From Oscillatoriales cyanobacterium (GTDB lineage: Bacteria > Cyanobacteriota > Cyanobacteriia > Cyanobacteriales > Laspinemataceae), in the NCBI GenBank assembly GCA_011390955.1, contig JAABRM010000037.1:1-64000 (forward strand): a stretch of 64,000 nt of DNA, given 5' to 3'. Both the position numbers and the translations under genes were made by a program. Each line of letters begins with the position of its first letter. Position 1 is the stretch's first letter. This document shows, piece after piece, positions 1-8,632 of this stretch. The notes under the pieces are model-generated. The model did not search any database. It was not told where the DNA came from and saw only the letters and a list, made by a program, of their open reading frames with translations.

Positions 1-128
1 TTCTCGTTCCCAGGGTCTCCCTGGGAATGCCCGAATAGAGGCTCTGCCTCGTGTGTAGGGTAGTATATACGGATACGAGGCAGAGCCTCGCTTAGTGGGG
101 TTCCCAGGGAGACCCTGGGAACCAGAGA
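1..128. repeat. Palindromic three-hairpin element, copy 1
   Basis: The stretch contains three nested palindromes: an outer arm reading GTTCCCAGGGTCTCCC, an inner pair GAGGCTCTGCCTCG / CGAGGCAGAGCCTCG, and a closing arm GGTTCCCAGGGAGACCC. Related copies lie at about 28816-28938, 32693-32818, 32867-32992 and 53406-53530. There is no coding capacity, so it behaves like a non-autonomous MITE or REP-type element. The left edge may extend beyond the window. The next 180 bases up to the dehydratase gene show nothing recognisable. Confidence 0.8.
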
Positions 129-311
129 ATTTCTGATAAACTAAGAGTAAGTGTGCTTGGGAGCCAAAATGCCCGACGATGAGCATTCGTCGCGATCGAA
201 TTCGGATGCCACGCAATTGGGTATTTTAACTAAAAAAAATCATGGAGCCCGCCAAATAAATTGTTTTTGACTGCCAAGCAAGCCCCCAACAGAGAAGGAA
301 TCGACAGAACC

Positions 312-1373
312 ATGATCAATTTGTATCGTAACGCTGCTACCATAGAAGCCCCGAACTTGCCGGTTTCTTATGGCGATGTACAGAATGCCGCCCGTTATTT
401 AATGGTGCAAGCCAAGCACACTCCGGTAATGATCTCACGCACGGTCAATAAAATGACTCAAAGTGAGGTGTTTTTTAAGTGTGAAAACCTCCAACGGACG
501 GGATCTTTTAAGTTTCGCGGCGCGTACAATGCCCTGGTGCAGTTATCTTATGAACAAAAGCATCGGGGAGTGTTGACTTATTCTTCGGGGAATCATGCCC
601 AAGCATTAGCCTTGGCAGGGCAGTTATTAGGTATTCGTCCGGTGATTGTGATGCCCGAAGATGCCCCAGACGTGAAAAAAACCGCCACCGAAGGATATGG
701 GGCAGAGGTGATTTTTTATAATCCACGCAAAACCACTCGCGAAGAGTTTGCCCAAGAAATCGCTGAGGCACGAGGGTTAACGATTATTCCTCCTTATGAC
801 GATCGCGCAGTGATTGCCGGTCAGGGTACGGTGGCGAAAGAGTTGATCGAACAAGTGGGTCAGTTGGATATTTTATTGGTTTGCTGTGGCGGCGGGGGTT
901 TATTGTCCGGCTGCGCGATCGCCGCTCATGCTTTGTCCCCTTCTTGCCGCGTGATTGGGGTAGAACCAGAAGCCGCCGATGATGCTACCCGGTCGTTCTA
1001 TAGCAAAACATTGTGTATGGTGCATAATCCTGAAACCATTGCCGATGGCGCCCGGACGCCCTCGTTGGGGAAACTGACTTTTCCTCTGGTACAGCATTAT
1101 GTGGATGAAATGATTACCGTATCTGAGTCAGCGATCGCCCGGGCGATGTTTTTCCTGTGGGAACGGATGAAATTAGTGGTAGAACCTACGGGGGCGATCG
1201 CTACTGCGGCGCTTTTAGAAGGCATGATTTCTGCTTCCGAAGAACGCATTGGCGTGATTATCAGTGGTGGCAATGTGGACTTAGCCAAAATTCACTTATA
1301 TCGGCAAATTATGAATCAATCTGTCACCGATGCGATCGCGCCACCGAATCATCTCTTGAGCGATTTCATCTAA
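312..1373 (+). CDS. PLP-dependent threonine/serine dehydratase (fold type II)
   Basis: A cytoplasmic pyridoxal-phosphate enzyme of the threonine ammonia-lyase / serine racemase / threo-3-hydroxyaspartate dehydratase group, expected to deaminate a beta-hydroxy amino acid to a 2-oxo acid. The Schiff-base lysine sits in GSFKFRGAYN (Lys67 counted from the chosen start), followed by SSGNHAQALA and the phosphate-binding loop CCGGGGLLSG. It is about 353 residues long and lacks the C-terminal ACT regulatory domain of biosynthetic IlvA, which favours a catabolic or racemase-like enzyme. I chose ATG 312 because AGAGAAGGAA lies just upstream; an in-frame TTG at 261 would add 17 residues without a ribosome-binding site. 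The TAA stop is part of a MITE end (TAATAGAC). The exact substrate cannot be assigned. Confidence 0.88.
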   Translation: MINLYRNAATIEAPNLPVSYGDVQNAARYLMVQAKHTPVMISRTVNKMTQSEVFFKCENLQRTGSFKFRGAYNALVQLSYEQKHRGVLTYSSGNHAQALALAGQLLGIRPVIVMPEDAPDVKKTATEGYGAEVIFYNPRKTTREEFAQEIAEARGLTIIPPYDDRAVIAGQGTVAKELIEQVGQLDILLVCCGGGGLLSGCAIAAHALSPSCRVIGVEPEAADDATRSFYSKTLCMVHNPETIADGARTPSLGKLTFPLVQHYVDEMITVSESAIARAMFFLWERMKLVVEPTGAIATAALLEGMISASEERIGVIISGGNVDLAKIHLYRQIMNQSVTDAIAPPNHLLSDFI

Positions 1374-1473
1374 TAGACTTCTTGCTTTCATTCCAAAAAG
1401 CCCCCCTTGGGAAGGGGGGTTGGGGGGATCGAGATCAGATTCGTAGGGTGGGCAATGTTTTGCCCACCCTACT
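1371..1473. repeat. MITE remnant plus GTAGGGTGGGC palindrome
   Basis: Begins TAATAGACTTCTTGC and contains CCCCCCTTGGGAAGGGGGG then TTGGGGGGATCGA, the core of the G-rich MITE family seen at 16184, 19646, 25273 and 36694. The right terminus is missing. It is followed directly by GTAGGGTGGGCAATG / TTTTGCCCACCCTAC (1443-1473), a separate palindromic repeat found at least six more times in the window. The MITE end supplies the stop codon of the upstream dehydratase. Confidence 0.7.
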
Positions 1474-1504
1474 ACCTTCATAAAAGTAGGGTGGCCAAAA
1501 GTTA

Positions 1505-2728
1505 ATGTCAGTCGATATTTTTGAACAAATTAAAACTGCCACACAAACCCTGGGGGCGAATAAAGTTCGCACCAGTTTAACCATGCTGGGAATTATCATC
1601 GGCAACGCGGCAACGATCGCCACAATTGGGGTGGGTTCAGCGGCAAAAGTGTATATCCGCGAGCAAATTCAATCTCTGGGGACAAATCTGCTGTTTATTC
1701 AGCCGGGGAGTCGCGGGACGCGACGAGTGAATATCGGCGCCGCGCAGAAGTTGGTGCTATCTGATGCGGAGGCGATCGCTTCTCAGGTGTCCCTAGTTGA
1801 GGCTGTTTCCGCCGAATTAAATAGTTCTGAGATCGTCCGCTATGGGAATAAAAATTTTTCGGCGTTAATCTTTGGCACGATTCCAGATTTTATGGCGGTT
1901 CGCAACTACAAAGTGCGATTAGGTCGGTTTATCACGGATTTAGACTTAAAGCGAAATAATCAAGTGGTGGCGATCGGGTCTGATGTAGCCACGGCGCTGT
2001 TTGGGGATCGAAACCCCATTGGCGAAAAGGTCAGAATCAAAAATGTTAGCCTGGAAGTGATTGGGGTGATGGAATCGAAAGGCACGTCCCTCGGTACTAA
2101 TTACGATGAAACCGCGATCGTGCCGATTACCACAATGGCCAACCAAATTATTGGCCGTCGTTCCCCTTATGGACTGCCGGTTTCTTTTATCTTTGCGGCG
2201 GTTAAAAATGAACAAACCATGACAATGGCACAGTTTCAAATCGAAAACCTGTTGCGGCTGCGGCACAAAGTCACCGACGAAGATGGTTTTAGCGTGCGTA
2301 ACCAAAAAGATATGCTGAATCGATTGCAAGCGATTAGTGGGGCATTGGCGCTATTTTTGGGGGCGGTCGCCAGTATTTCGCTGTTGGTGGCAGGGATTGG
2401 CATTATGAATATCATGCTGGTGTCGGTGACAGACCGCACCCAAGAGATTGGTTTACGCAAAGCACTAGGGGCGTCCCCGCGAGATATTTTGATTCAGTTT
2501 GTGATTGAATCGGTGATTCTGTCGGTGATGGGGGGTGCGATCGGCACCGGACTCGCAGTTAGCGGAATTGTGTTAGTGGGTTATTTCACCCCATTTTCCC
2601 CAGGGGTTTCCATCGGCGCGATCGCCCTAGCTACGGGAGTTTCTGGGGCGATCGGGTTATTCTTCGGCGTATTCCCGGCCCAGCAAGCGGCAAAACTCGA
2701 TCCCATTGTCGCCTTAAGAACAGCTTAA
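1505..2728 (+). CDS. MacB/FtsX-type ABC transporter permease
   Basis: Membrane component of a MacB-like type VII ABC exporter or lipoprotein mechanotransmission complex. The order is typical: one N-terminal transmembrane helix (about residues 25-45, MLGIIIGNAATIATIGVGSA), a large periplasmic MacB_PCD-like domain (about 50-245), then three C-terminal helices forming the FtsX domain (about 275-400), including VTDRTQEIGLRKALGA, a motif common to these permeases. At 407 residues it has normal length. The ATPase gene follows after 43 bases, so the two form an operon. No MacA/HlyD adaptor is present in the window. The exported substrate is unknown. Confidence 0.9.
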   Translation: MSVDIFEQIKTATQTLGANKVRTSLTMLGIIIGNAATIATIGVGSAAKVYIREQIQSLGTNLLFIQPGSRGTRRVNIGAAQKLVLSDAEAIASQVSLVEAVSAELNSSEIVRYGNKNFSALIFGTIPDFMAVRNYKVRLGRFITDLDLKRNNQVVAIGSDVATALFGDRNPIGEKVRIKNVSLEVIGVMESKGTSLGTNYDETAIVPITTMANQIIGRRSPYGLPVSFIFAAVKNEQTMTMAQFQIENLLRLRHKVTDEDGFSVRNQKDMLNRLQAISGALALFLGAVASISLLVAGIGIMNIMLVSVTDRTQEIGLRKALGASPRDILIQFVIESVILSVMGGAIGTGLAVSGIVLVGYFTPFSPGVSIGAIALATGVSGAIGLFFGVFPAQQAAKLDPIVALRTA

Positions 2729-2771
2729 GCATCAAAATGAGGATATTTCCTCAGTTATTATTTAGCCAAAA

Positions 2772-3542
2772 ATGAATCAACCATCAAATCAAACCAATCA
2801 AACCACCGCACTGTTAGAACCAGAAAAAAAACTTGCGATTGCGATCGTTTCTCTGGAAAACATCTTTAAAGTCTATGGCAGTGGCAACACCGAAGTCAAA
2901 GCCCTGAACGGAGTCAGTCTCACCATTGAAGCGGGGGAATATTGCTCAATTATGGGGGCATCTGGTTCGGGTAAATCTACCGCCATGAATATCATCGGCT
3001 GTTTGGATCGTCCGACCAGTGGTTTATATTACTTAGACGGGGTAAATGTCGCTAATTTACCAGAGGCAGACCTGGCAACTATTCGTAATCGTAAACTCGG
3101 ATTTGTGTTTCAGCAATTTCATTTGTTATCCCAAATGACTGCCCTAGAAAATGTTATGTTGCCGATGGTTTATGCGGGGGTGGGAAATCGCGATCGCCGA
3201 GAAAGGGCCGAGGTAGCATTAACGCGAGTGGGTTTAGCAAATCGGATGAATAATAAACCCAATCAACTTTCGGGAGGACAACAACAACGGGTGGCGATCG
3301 CCCGGGCGATCGTCAATCATCCAGTAGTTTTATTAGCCGATGAACCCACTGGGGCATTAGATTCCCATACTACCCAGGAAGTGATGAATATTTTTTCTGA
3401 ACTTAATGATAGTGGCATGACCATTGTCATGGTGACACATGAACCGGATGTTGCCCGTTGTACTCGGCGCATTGTTTGGTTTCGGGATGGGCAAATTATT
3501 CACTCTCATTTAACCCCGGATGATTTACACCAAGCATTATAA
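2772..3542 (+). CDS. MacB/LolD-type ABC transporter ATP-binding protein
   Basis: ATPase partner of the preceding permease. Walker A is GASGSGKST (about residues 62-70), the Q-loop is VFQQFHLL, the signature is LSGGQQQR (about 166-173) and Walker B is VLLADEPTGALD (about 186-197), followed by the H-loop VTHEPD. The sequence belongs to the MacB/LolD/SalX subfamily, which drives mechanical export and is not an importer. A Gln/Asn-rich N-terminal extension of about 25 residues precedes the domain. The gene ends at the edge of the CRISPR remnant. Confidence 0.92.
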   Translation: MNQPSNQTNQTTALLEPEKKLAIAIVSLENIFKVYGSGNTEVKALNGVSLTIEAGEYCSIMGASGSGKSTAMNIIGCLDRPTSGLYYLDGVNVANLPEADLATIRNRKLGFVFQQFHLLSQMTALENVMLPMVYAGVGNRDRRERAEVALTRVGLANRMNNKPNQLSGGQQQRVAIARAIVNHPVVLLADEPTGALDSHTTQEVMNIFSELNDSGMTIVMVTHEPDVARCTRRIVWFRDGQIIHSHLTPDDLHQAL

Positions 3543-3543
3543 T

Positions 3544-3645
3544 TTCCAATCCCTAATAGGGATTATATGTCGTTGCGACGGGTCAGATGATATGCCAGCG
3601 CATATTCGATTTCAATCCCTAGTAGGGATTATATGTCATTGCAAC
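3544..3645. CRISPR. Two-repeat CRISPR remnant
   Basis: Two 36-base units (3544-3579 and 3610-3645) differ at only four positions and flank a unique 30-base spacer (3580-3609). Each repeat carries the internal dyad AATCCCTA-TAGGGATT and ends GTCATTGCAAC or GTCGTTGCGAC, which closely resembles the cyanobacterial type I/III repeat with TTTCAATCCC at the start and TTGCAAC at the end. No cas gene lies in the window and no third repeat is visible. It is either a decayed array or an orphan mini-array. Direction is not determined. Confidence 0.72.
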
Positions 3646-3718
3646 GACCGGGATCGGAACCCTTAATCATTTAATTGTCCAGGTTCATTTGCGCGAATCG
3701 ATTTAATCATACCACAAA

Positions 3719-3758
3719 AACCCGGTTTTATCGATATTTTTATCAATAAAACCGGGTT
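3719..3758. terminator. Bidirectional hairpin terminator between ABC ATPase and mdh
   Basis: A perfect 13-bp stem AACCCGGTTTTAT / ATAAAACCGGGTT (3719-3731 and 3746-3758) with a 14-base loop lies between two convergent genes and is bordered by A- and T-rich tracts on either side, as expected for termination in both directions. Confidence 0.75.
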
Positions 3759-3825
3759 GATTTCTTATTACCAGAAAAAGGCGATCGCTGGGATATAAAA
3801 AAACTAAATTGAACCTAAATTGAAC

Positions 3826-4800
3826 CTAAATTTCCCCCACCACAGCCTTAGCTTCATCAATATTGGCTCTAACGGTTTCCGCACATTTAGATAAAGCGGC
3901 TTTTTCGCTATCAGTGAGGTCTAAGTTGAGGATTTTTTCTACCCCATTTGACCCTAGCTGACAAGGCATTCCCAGGAAAACATCGTTAATCCCATAAGCC
4001 CCTTCAAGATAAGCGGCAACGGGCAACACTCGCGCCTGATTTTGCAAAATGGCTTCACACATTAAACAAGTGGAAGAAGCTGGGGCAAAATAAGCACTGC
4101 CAGTCTTCATCAGATTGACAATTTCTGTCCCACCTTTGCGAGTGCGATCGACGAGACGCTCAATGGTTTCGGAATCCATGAGTTCCGTTAGAGGAACCCC
4201 ATTCACGGTGCAGTAGCGAGGAATGGGCACCATTAAATCCCCGTGGTTTCCCAACACCATCGTATGAATATCTTGAATGGAAACGCCGAGTTCCATAGCA
4301 ATAAAGGTTTGGAACCGGGCAGCATCCAGTACCCCCGCCATCCCCATCACCCGTTGAGTGGGCAGACCGCTGGCTTCCCAAGCGAGATAAGTCATTACAT
4401 CCAGGGGATTTGTGACTAAAATTAAGATCGTGTTGGGCGATCGCGCCAAAGATTGTTTCGTCGCTTCCACCACGATCTTGGCATTGGTTTTGAGCAGATC
4501 CTCTCGACTCATCCCCGGTTTCCGGGCTAAACCCGCAGTAATCACCACGATGTCGGAATTACTGGTATCCGCGTAGTCATTAGTGCCAATAATTTGGCGA
4601 TCGTGGCGTTCTACTCCTCTGGCCTCCATGAGATCCAGGGCAATGCCTTGGGGCATTCCCTCGACAATATCGACCAAAACAACATCAGCAATATTTTTTT
4701 CAACCAGACGTTGAGCGAGGGTACTGCCAACCCGACCGGCACCGATCACGGAGACACGGGCGCCCCGGAGAAAAGAGGAAGACAACGAGAAAGAGGTCAT
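3826..4800 (-). CDS. mdh: Malate dehydrogenase
   Basis: NAD-dependent malate dehydrogenase of the LDH-like (type 3) group; oxidises malate to oxaloacetate in the cytoplasm. The Rossmann motif is VIGAGRVGS (GAGRVG at residues 20-25), substrate-binding arginines are in LARKPGMSR (Arg93 and Arg99), NAD/substrate contacts in VTNPLDVMTY, the third substrate arginine in DAARF (about Arg162), and the catalytic histidine in GNHGD (His186). The 324-residue length is normal, with a short Ser-rich N-terminal extension. The gene lies 17 bases downstream of ndhO on the same strand, so the two may be cotranscribed. Confidence 0.95.
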   Translation of the reverse strand: MTSFSLSSSFLRGARVSVIGAGRVGSTLAQRLVEKNIADVVLVDIVEGMPQGIALDLMEARGVERHDRQIIGTNDYADTSNSDIVVITAGLARKPGMSREDLLKTNAKIVVEATKQSLARSPNTILILVTNPLDVMTYLAWEASGLPTQRVMGMAGVLDAARFQTFIAMELGVSIQDIHTMVLGNHGDLMVPIPRYCTVNGVPLTELMDSETIERLVDRTRKGGTEIVNLMKTGSAYFAPASSTCLMCEAILQNQARVLPVAAYLEGAYGINDVFLGMPCQLGSNGVEKILNLDLTDSEKAALSKCAETVRANIDEAKAVVGEI

Positions 4801-4817
4801 AACTTGAAGGTGATTAA

Positions 4818-5033
4818 TTACTTAAATTCTTCCAGTTGATCGATCCGCAACCAAATATTTGGGGTGGGCACTTGGCCAAACTTAATCAAAGCATAATCGC
4901 CCCTAGTTTCTTGGATTTCCCCTTTGGTTTCAAAAATATACGCCGGGAAACGCGGATCGCTGGCTTTTGCTTCTACACTATTTGCTAACTTTTCGCGCAC
5001 AGCGCGAACAAAACTGCCTTTTTTAATTGCCAT
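4818..5033 (-). CDS. ndhO: NAD(P)H-quinone oxidoreductase subunit O
   Basis: Small peripheral subunit of the cyanobacterial NDH-1 complex, located on the cytoplasmic side of the thylakoid membrane and involved in cyclic electron flow and respiration. The 71-residue sequence is typical: basic N-terminus [16 protein letters not shown], then [21 protein letters not shown] and the C-terminal [11 protein letters not shown]. It lacks transmembrane segments, as expected for NdhO. It is the first gene of a likely two-gene unit with mdh. Confidence 0.93.
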   Translation of the reverse strand: MAIKKGSFVRAVREKLANSVEAKASDPRFPAYIFETKGEIQETRGDYALIKFGQVPTPNIWLRIDQLEEFK

Positions 5034-5345
5034 AAGTGATTGTCTCAGATTTTTAGCTTACTTCCTTGAATTTTAATCTTTTTTTCGCTTTTTAGAGTAT
5101 TTTTTCGAGAAATTCAAGAAATCAACATCAAATAGATAGACTGACTATTGTCATCCCCTAAAAGGCTGATGGATTTCCGCATTCGCGGGAATGACTTATG
5201 TTGAATCAGACTTAAGTAGGCTCCAGGATTTAAAGGCGCTCTAGGGGGGGTTCGGTGGGCGATGCCCACCCTACATTTAAGATTTATGGGTCAGTTTTAT
5301 TGAATGGATTGGAGCGGTTAATCATTAAAAAGCCTAATTAAAAAA
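5034..5345. repeat. Intergenic region with two small palindromic repeats
   Basis: The region between ndhO and mutM holds one copy of the GCATTCGCGGGAATGAC repeat near 5178-5195 (related to copies near 16337, 26137 and 39103) and one copy of the GGTGGGCGATGCCCACC palindrome near 5254-5270. No gene or RNA is visible. Confidence 0.6.
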
Positions 5346-6260
5346 TTAATTAAATCTTTGACATTGGGGGCAAAAATGACTAGAACGCCCGCCTAACTTC
5401 AACCGCTGAATCGGGGTGGCGCAGACTCGACAAGGTTGACCCGTGCGGTTATATACCCAAGCAACTCCAGCATAGTTGCCATTCACACCCTGGACATTGA
5501 GAAAATTACTAAAGGTGGTGCCCCCAGCGGCGATCGCGTTTGTCAAAACTTCGATAATACTGTGGTGCAATCGCTCAATTTGTGGTGATGTGAGGGTGGA
5601 ACAAAGCTGGGTTGGGGCGATGCCACTGAGAAATAAGGCTTCATCCGCATAAATATTCCCAATTCCCGCCACGATCGCCTGATCCAGTAAAGCGGTTTTC
5701 ACTGCCCGTCGTCTGCCTGCCATCTGTTTTGTCAGATAGTCCACGGAAAACTCTGGGGCAAAAGGTTCTGGGCCTAAATTTTGTAACCCAGTGACAACTT
5801 TGGCTACATCGGTTTCGGGAGGCACCCACCACATCCGCCCGAAGGTGCGCTGATCCACAAACCGTAACTCTCCCACTGCCGCGCGATTCGTTCCGGGATC
5901 CGCTTTCGCGGAATCGCCTGCTGGGGATGCCCCGGCAAAAAACAAGCGCACGCGGGTGTGTTTTTGTAACGGAGTTTCCGGTTCAACCCACAAAAGCTGG
6001 CCGGTCATCCGTAAATGAACCCCTAACCAACCGGCAGACTGGGGCGGATTTGCCGTCGTGTGTAATTCAGCGAGTAAATATTTCCCTTGACGATGCCAAA
6101 GATGAATGGTGACACCCTGGAGGTGAGCTAAAAAATCCGTAGCAGAAATCGGGGGGGCAATGGTGCGAGCCAGCAACACATCTCCCCCCACAATTTCTTG
6201 CGCCAGGGTTTTATGATTTAAACCCTGACGCACCGTTTCCACTTCTGGCAATTCTGGCAT
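5346..6260 (-). CDS. mutM: Formamidopyrimidine-DNA glycosylase
   Basis: Bifunctional base-excision repair glycosylase/AP lyase removing 8-oxoguanine and formamidopyrimidines. It begins with the invariant PELPEVETVRQGL, providing the catalytic Pro2 and Glu3; the conserved lysine loop reads GKYLL. The H2TH helix region includes AIVAGIGNIYADEALF. The C-terminus carries the zinc finger CRVCATPI-21-CPQC, close to the canonical FPG finger. At 304 residues it is slightly longer than E. coli MutM because of an insertion after RLFFAGASPAG, a feature common in cyanobacteria. It is followed downstream by the 311-bp repeat-bearing gap and lies 130 bases downstream of psaE. Confidence 0.95.
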   Translation of the reverse strand: MPELPEVETVRQGLNHKTLAQEIVGGDVLLARTIAPPISATDFLAHLQGVTIHLWHRQGKYLLAELHTTANPPQSAGWLGVHLRMTGQLLWVEPETPLQKHTRVRLFFAGASPAGDSAKADPGTNRAAVGELRFVDQRTFGRMWWVPPETDVAKVVTGLQNLGPEPFAPEFSVDYLTKQMAGRRRAVKTALLDQAIVAGIGNIYADEALFLSGIAPTQLCSTLTSPQIERLHHSIIEVLTNAIAAGGTTFSNFLNVQGVNGNYAGVAWVYNRTGQPCRVCATPIQRLKLGGRSSHFCPQCQRFN

Positions 6261-6390
6261 ATCGCCTAGAAACCAAAAAAGGTCATGCGATCGGCACTCC
6301 TGAAAAAAATCGGGCGAATTGGCTATGTTTTACCAACCATGAAGGAAAATTACTGGCAAATCGCTTTCGCCCGATCGTTTTCCTGAGATC

Positions 6391-6627
6391 CTACTTCTTC
6401 GCGGCTTTCTTGGCTGGGGCTTCCACCTCAACCAATTCATCCAAAGCGAAGTTATTGGTGTTCACGCCACCAGCACTGCCACTAAACCCGTTGTAATTCA
6501 CTTTGTCAAAGCGAACAACCACTGGATAGAGGATACCGCTTTGATCGACAGAGGCCACAGTGCCAACATCTTGATACCAGTAAGACTCTTTACGCAGAAT
6601 CCGAACCTTAGAACCACGTTGAACCAT
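6391..6627 (-). CDS. psaE: Photosystem I reaction centre subunit IV
   Basis: Stromal-side PSI subunit that supports ferredoxin docking and cyclic electron flow. The SH3-like fold is clear from [27 protein letters not shown], the central [13 protein letters not shown], and [13 protein letters not shown]. It has 78 residues including a short Lys/Ala-rich tail (APAKKAAKK) seen in several cyanobacterial PsaE proteins. It is monocistronic by spacing. A strong promoter is expected for a photosystem gene but I could not assign -35/-10 boxes by eye. Confidence 0.96.
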   Translation of the reverse strand: MVQRGSKVRILRKESYWYQDVGTVASVDQSGILYPVVVRFDKVNYNGFSGSAGGVNTNNFALDELVEVEAPAKKAAKK

Positions 6628-6728
6628 AAGTGCTTTATCCCCTTAAGTGAATTATGTTTTATGGGTTGATTTTTTCTCAGGGTACTATGCTCTTGGGATT
6701 CTCGGTCAGTTCTACCCTTTAAGTTTTA

Positions 6729-7388
6729 TTAAGATTCTCGCCAACTGACCCGCACAAAATACGCCTGCCTGCCCCACAAGTCTTGTGTAGCCTGGATATT
6801 TTCAATTGCCAGATTAAACGGAATCGACGTTGTGAGATATTTTTGGGCGACGCTACCCAAATCTGGCGCCAGGGTAGCGGCAGTGGTAGCGGCCACCCCC
6901 AAACCAATCAGTTGCGAAATCGGGCCACGGGGCCACAGCAAATGAACCCCCAGGGCAAAACTCGCAGTCAGAAGCATTCCCACGGACAAATTTGTCCCAC
7001 AACGGGGATGTACCGCTAAATCCCATTCGCCGCTAGTCAGACGAGTCAGGGCAATTTTGGCCGCTCGTTCCAGTTGTTGTTTACTCACTTGACCATAGAG
7101 ATAAAATCCTCGATCCGTAGACATACCGCCGAGGCCTTGGTTATCCCGTGCTGAAACCGTTGAACCCCCGGTAAAGTTGCGGGGATCGGATTCACTCAAT
7201 ACCCACACTGTTGCGTGTTCTAGGGCATGAACTTGACGCAACATCAAGATTTCTTTTAAGCCAGGGATAAACTCAAGTTGCTTGAGCAGATCGGAGTCCT
7301 GGGTCGGATAAGGGACAAAATCAAAGGGAGACTGGCTGCCCACAGAGGAAGATCCAGGGGAGTTCGTCATAAAATTAGGCGCCTCCAA
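6729..7388 (-). CDS. Cyanobacterial membrane protein, DUF6391-like
   Basis: A 219-residue protein with an Asp/Ser-rich N-terminus, a region LRQVHALEHATVWVLSE containing a HxxEH-like motif, HPRCGTNLSVGMLL, and two hydrophobic segments (about residues 140-160 and 165-185). This pattern matches a conserved but uncharacterised cyanobacterial family that I recall as DUF6391. The His/Glu/Cys residues could bind a metal, but no activity is established. A second possible start is the internal Met at residue 7. The family name is from memory and is the least certain part of the call. Confidence 0.65.
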   Translation of the reverse strand: MEAPNFMTNSPGSSSVGSQSPFDFVPYPTQDSDLLKQLEFIPGLKEILMLRQVHALEHATVWVLSESDPRNFTGGSTVSARDNQGLGGMSTDRGFYLYGQVSKQQLERAAKIALTRLTSGEWDLAVHPRCGTNLSVGMLLTASFALGVHLLWPRGPISQLIGLGVAATTAATLAPDLGSVAQKYLTTSIPFNLAIENIQATQDLWGRQAYFVRVSWRES

Positions 7389-7641
7389 AAATTATCATTA
7401 TCAATGCATTATCAATATTTTCCGTCATCAAGGCGATATAAAGGCGATCGCCGAACCAATTAGGGTTGATTATTTTACCCATCAGATAGGGTTTTGCGCT
7501 GATGAATGTTTGATGCTTTGGCTGATTTTTTGCCCCATGAAAAATTTAGCAAAAAAACCTATTTTGCCCAAAACCCAAGTAATCATTGAACAGCTTATCT
7601 ATCCGCTGGGTAATTTAGTCATTTTTGAGGAATTTTGTGGG

Positions 7642-8376
7642 TTATTGTTTGCCATCAAAAGGTTTACCGTCCCGAAAATCTCCGGCAACTCGTCGGCCAT
7701 CGGGATAAGTCAGCGTCCCCTTTCCGTGGGGAACTCCGCCGCGTAACTCCCCTTCATAGCGGATGCCGCCGAAAAAGGTACAAGTCCCTCTGGCATCTAG
7801 TCCTTGATTGAAAAATTGCCCTTGACAACGGCTGCCGTCGGCTCGCACAAATACTCCTTGACCAAAAGGAGAACCGGCAAAGAATTCTCCTTCATAGTAA
7901 TCGCCATTTCTATAGGTAAATCTTCCTCGGCCAAAGGGTTGGCTACTGCGTACATCAGTTTCAATATTTCTAACAATCTGAAACCCTCCCTCGTAGCGAT
8001 CGCCCGTTTCATAAATCACTCGACCGCTAACGATCGTTCCATCTTGAAAAGTGCCTTCATAGCGGGCATCATTGGCAAAGATGAAAGCTCCTTGGCCATT
8101 GGGACGGCCATTTCTAAACTGTCCCTCATAGCGATCGCCATTGGCATAGACATAAATGCCTTGACCATCGGGCACCCCATTGACTAAATTGCCTTCATAG
8201 TTGTCCCCACCTTGATAATTACATTTCGCTCGACCTGTGGTAATTCTCGGTTCACAAATTGGCGGTCTATATTCCTCTTGAGAACCACCAGGTACAGGAT
8301 TAATCCCCTGAGCGATAAATTCCCAAACGAAAGCCAATAAAATTGTGCTTCCTAGTTGGGCGATTGACTTTTTCAT
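7642..8376 (-). CDS. Secreted MORN-repeat protein
   Basis: A 244-residue protein with an N-terminal hydrophobic segment (about residues 5-25, a signal peptide or anchor), a linker with two cysteines, and then about seven or eight MORN repeats of about 20-23 residues built on the pattern GDRYEGQFRNGRPNGQGAFI. Examples are YEGNLVNGVPDGQGIYVYAN, YYEGEFFAGSPFGQGVFVRA and YEGELRGGVPHGKGTLTYPD. MORN arrays form beta-hairpin rods that bind lipids or proteins; the role here is unknown. The gene stands alone. Confidence 0.88.
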   Translation of the reverse strand: MKKSIAQLGSTILLAFVWEFIAQGINPVPGGSQEEYRPPICEPRITTGRAKCNYQGGDNYEGNLVNGVPDGQGIYVYANGDRYEGQFRNGRPNGQGAFIFANDARYEGTFQDGTIVSGRVIYETGDRYEGGFQIVRNIETDVRSSQPFGRGRFTYRNGDYYEGEFFAGSPFGQGVFVRADGSRCQGQFFNQGLDARGTCTFFGGIRYEGELRGGVPHGKGTLTYPDGRRVAGDFRDGKPFDGKQ

Positions 8377-8414
8377 CGTTACAACATCTCCTATTCTCTC
8401 ATCAAATTTTAATC

Positions 8415-8541
8415 AGTGATTCATCATCTAACCCATCCTCAAAATAGGCAAAAATAGACAACCATTTATAGAACATCCATGACAATTCATCATCACTAAT
8501 TACCAGCAGAAATTTTATTCATTCCTCGATGATGAATCACT
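8415..8541. repeat. Inverted repeat pair upstream of the MORN gene
   Basis: AGTGATTCATCATC at 8415-8428 recurs in inverted orientation as GATGATGAATCACT at 8528-8541, with a related CATCATCACTAATTA between them. The 127-base unit has MITE-like shape without coding capacity. No second copy was found in the window. Confidence 0.45.
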
Positions 8542-8632
8542 AATCATTTGTTTTGACTAGACCAATAATCTTCAGTAAATTAATTAAATATTATTGGTAA
8601 AATCAACCTATTGGGTGATAAACAAGTACCAA

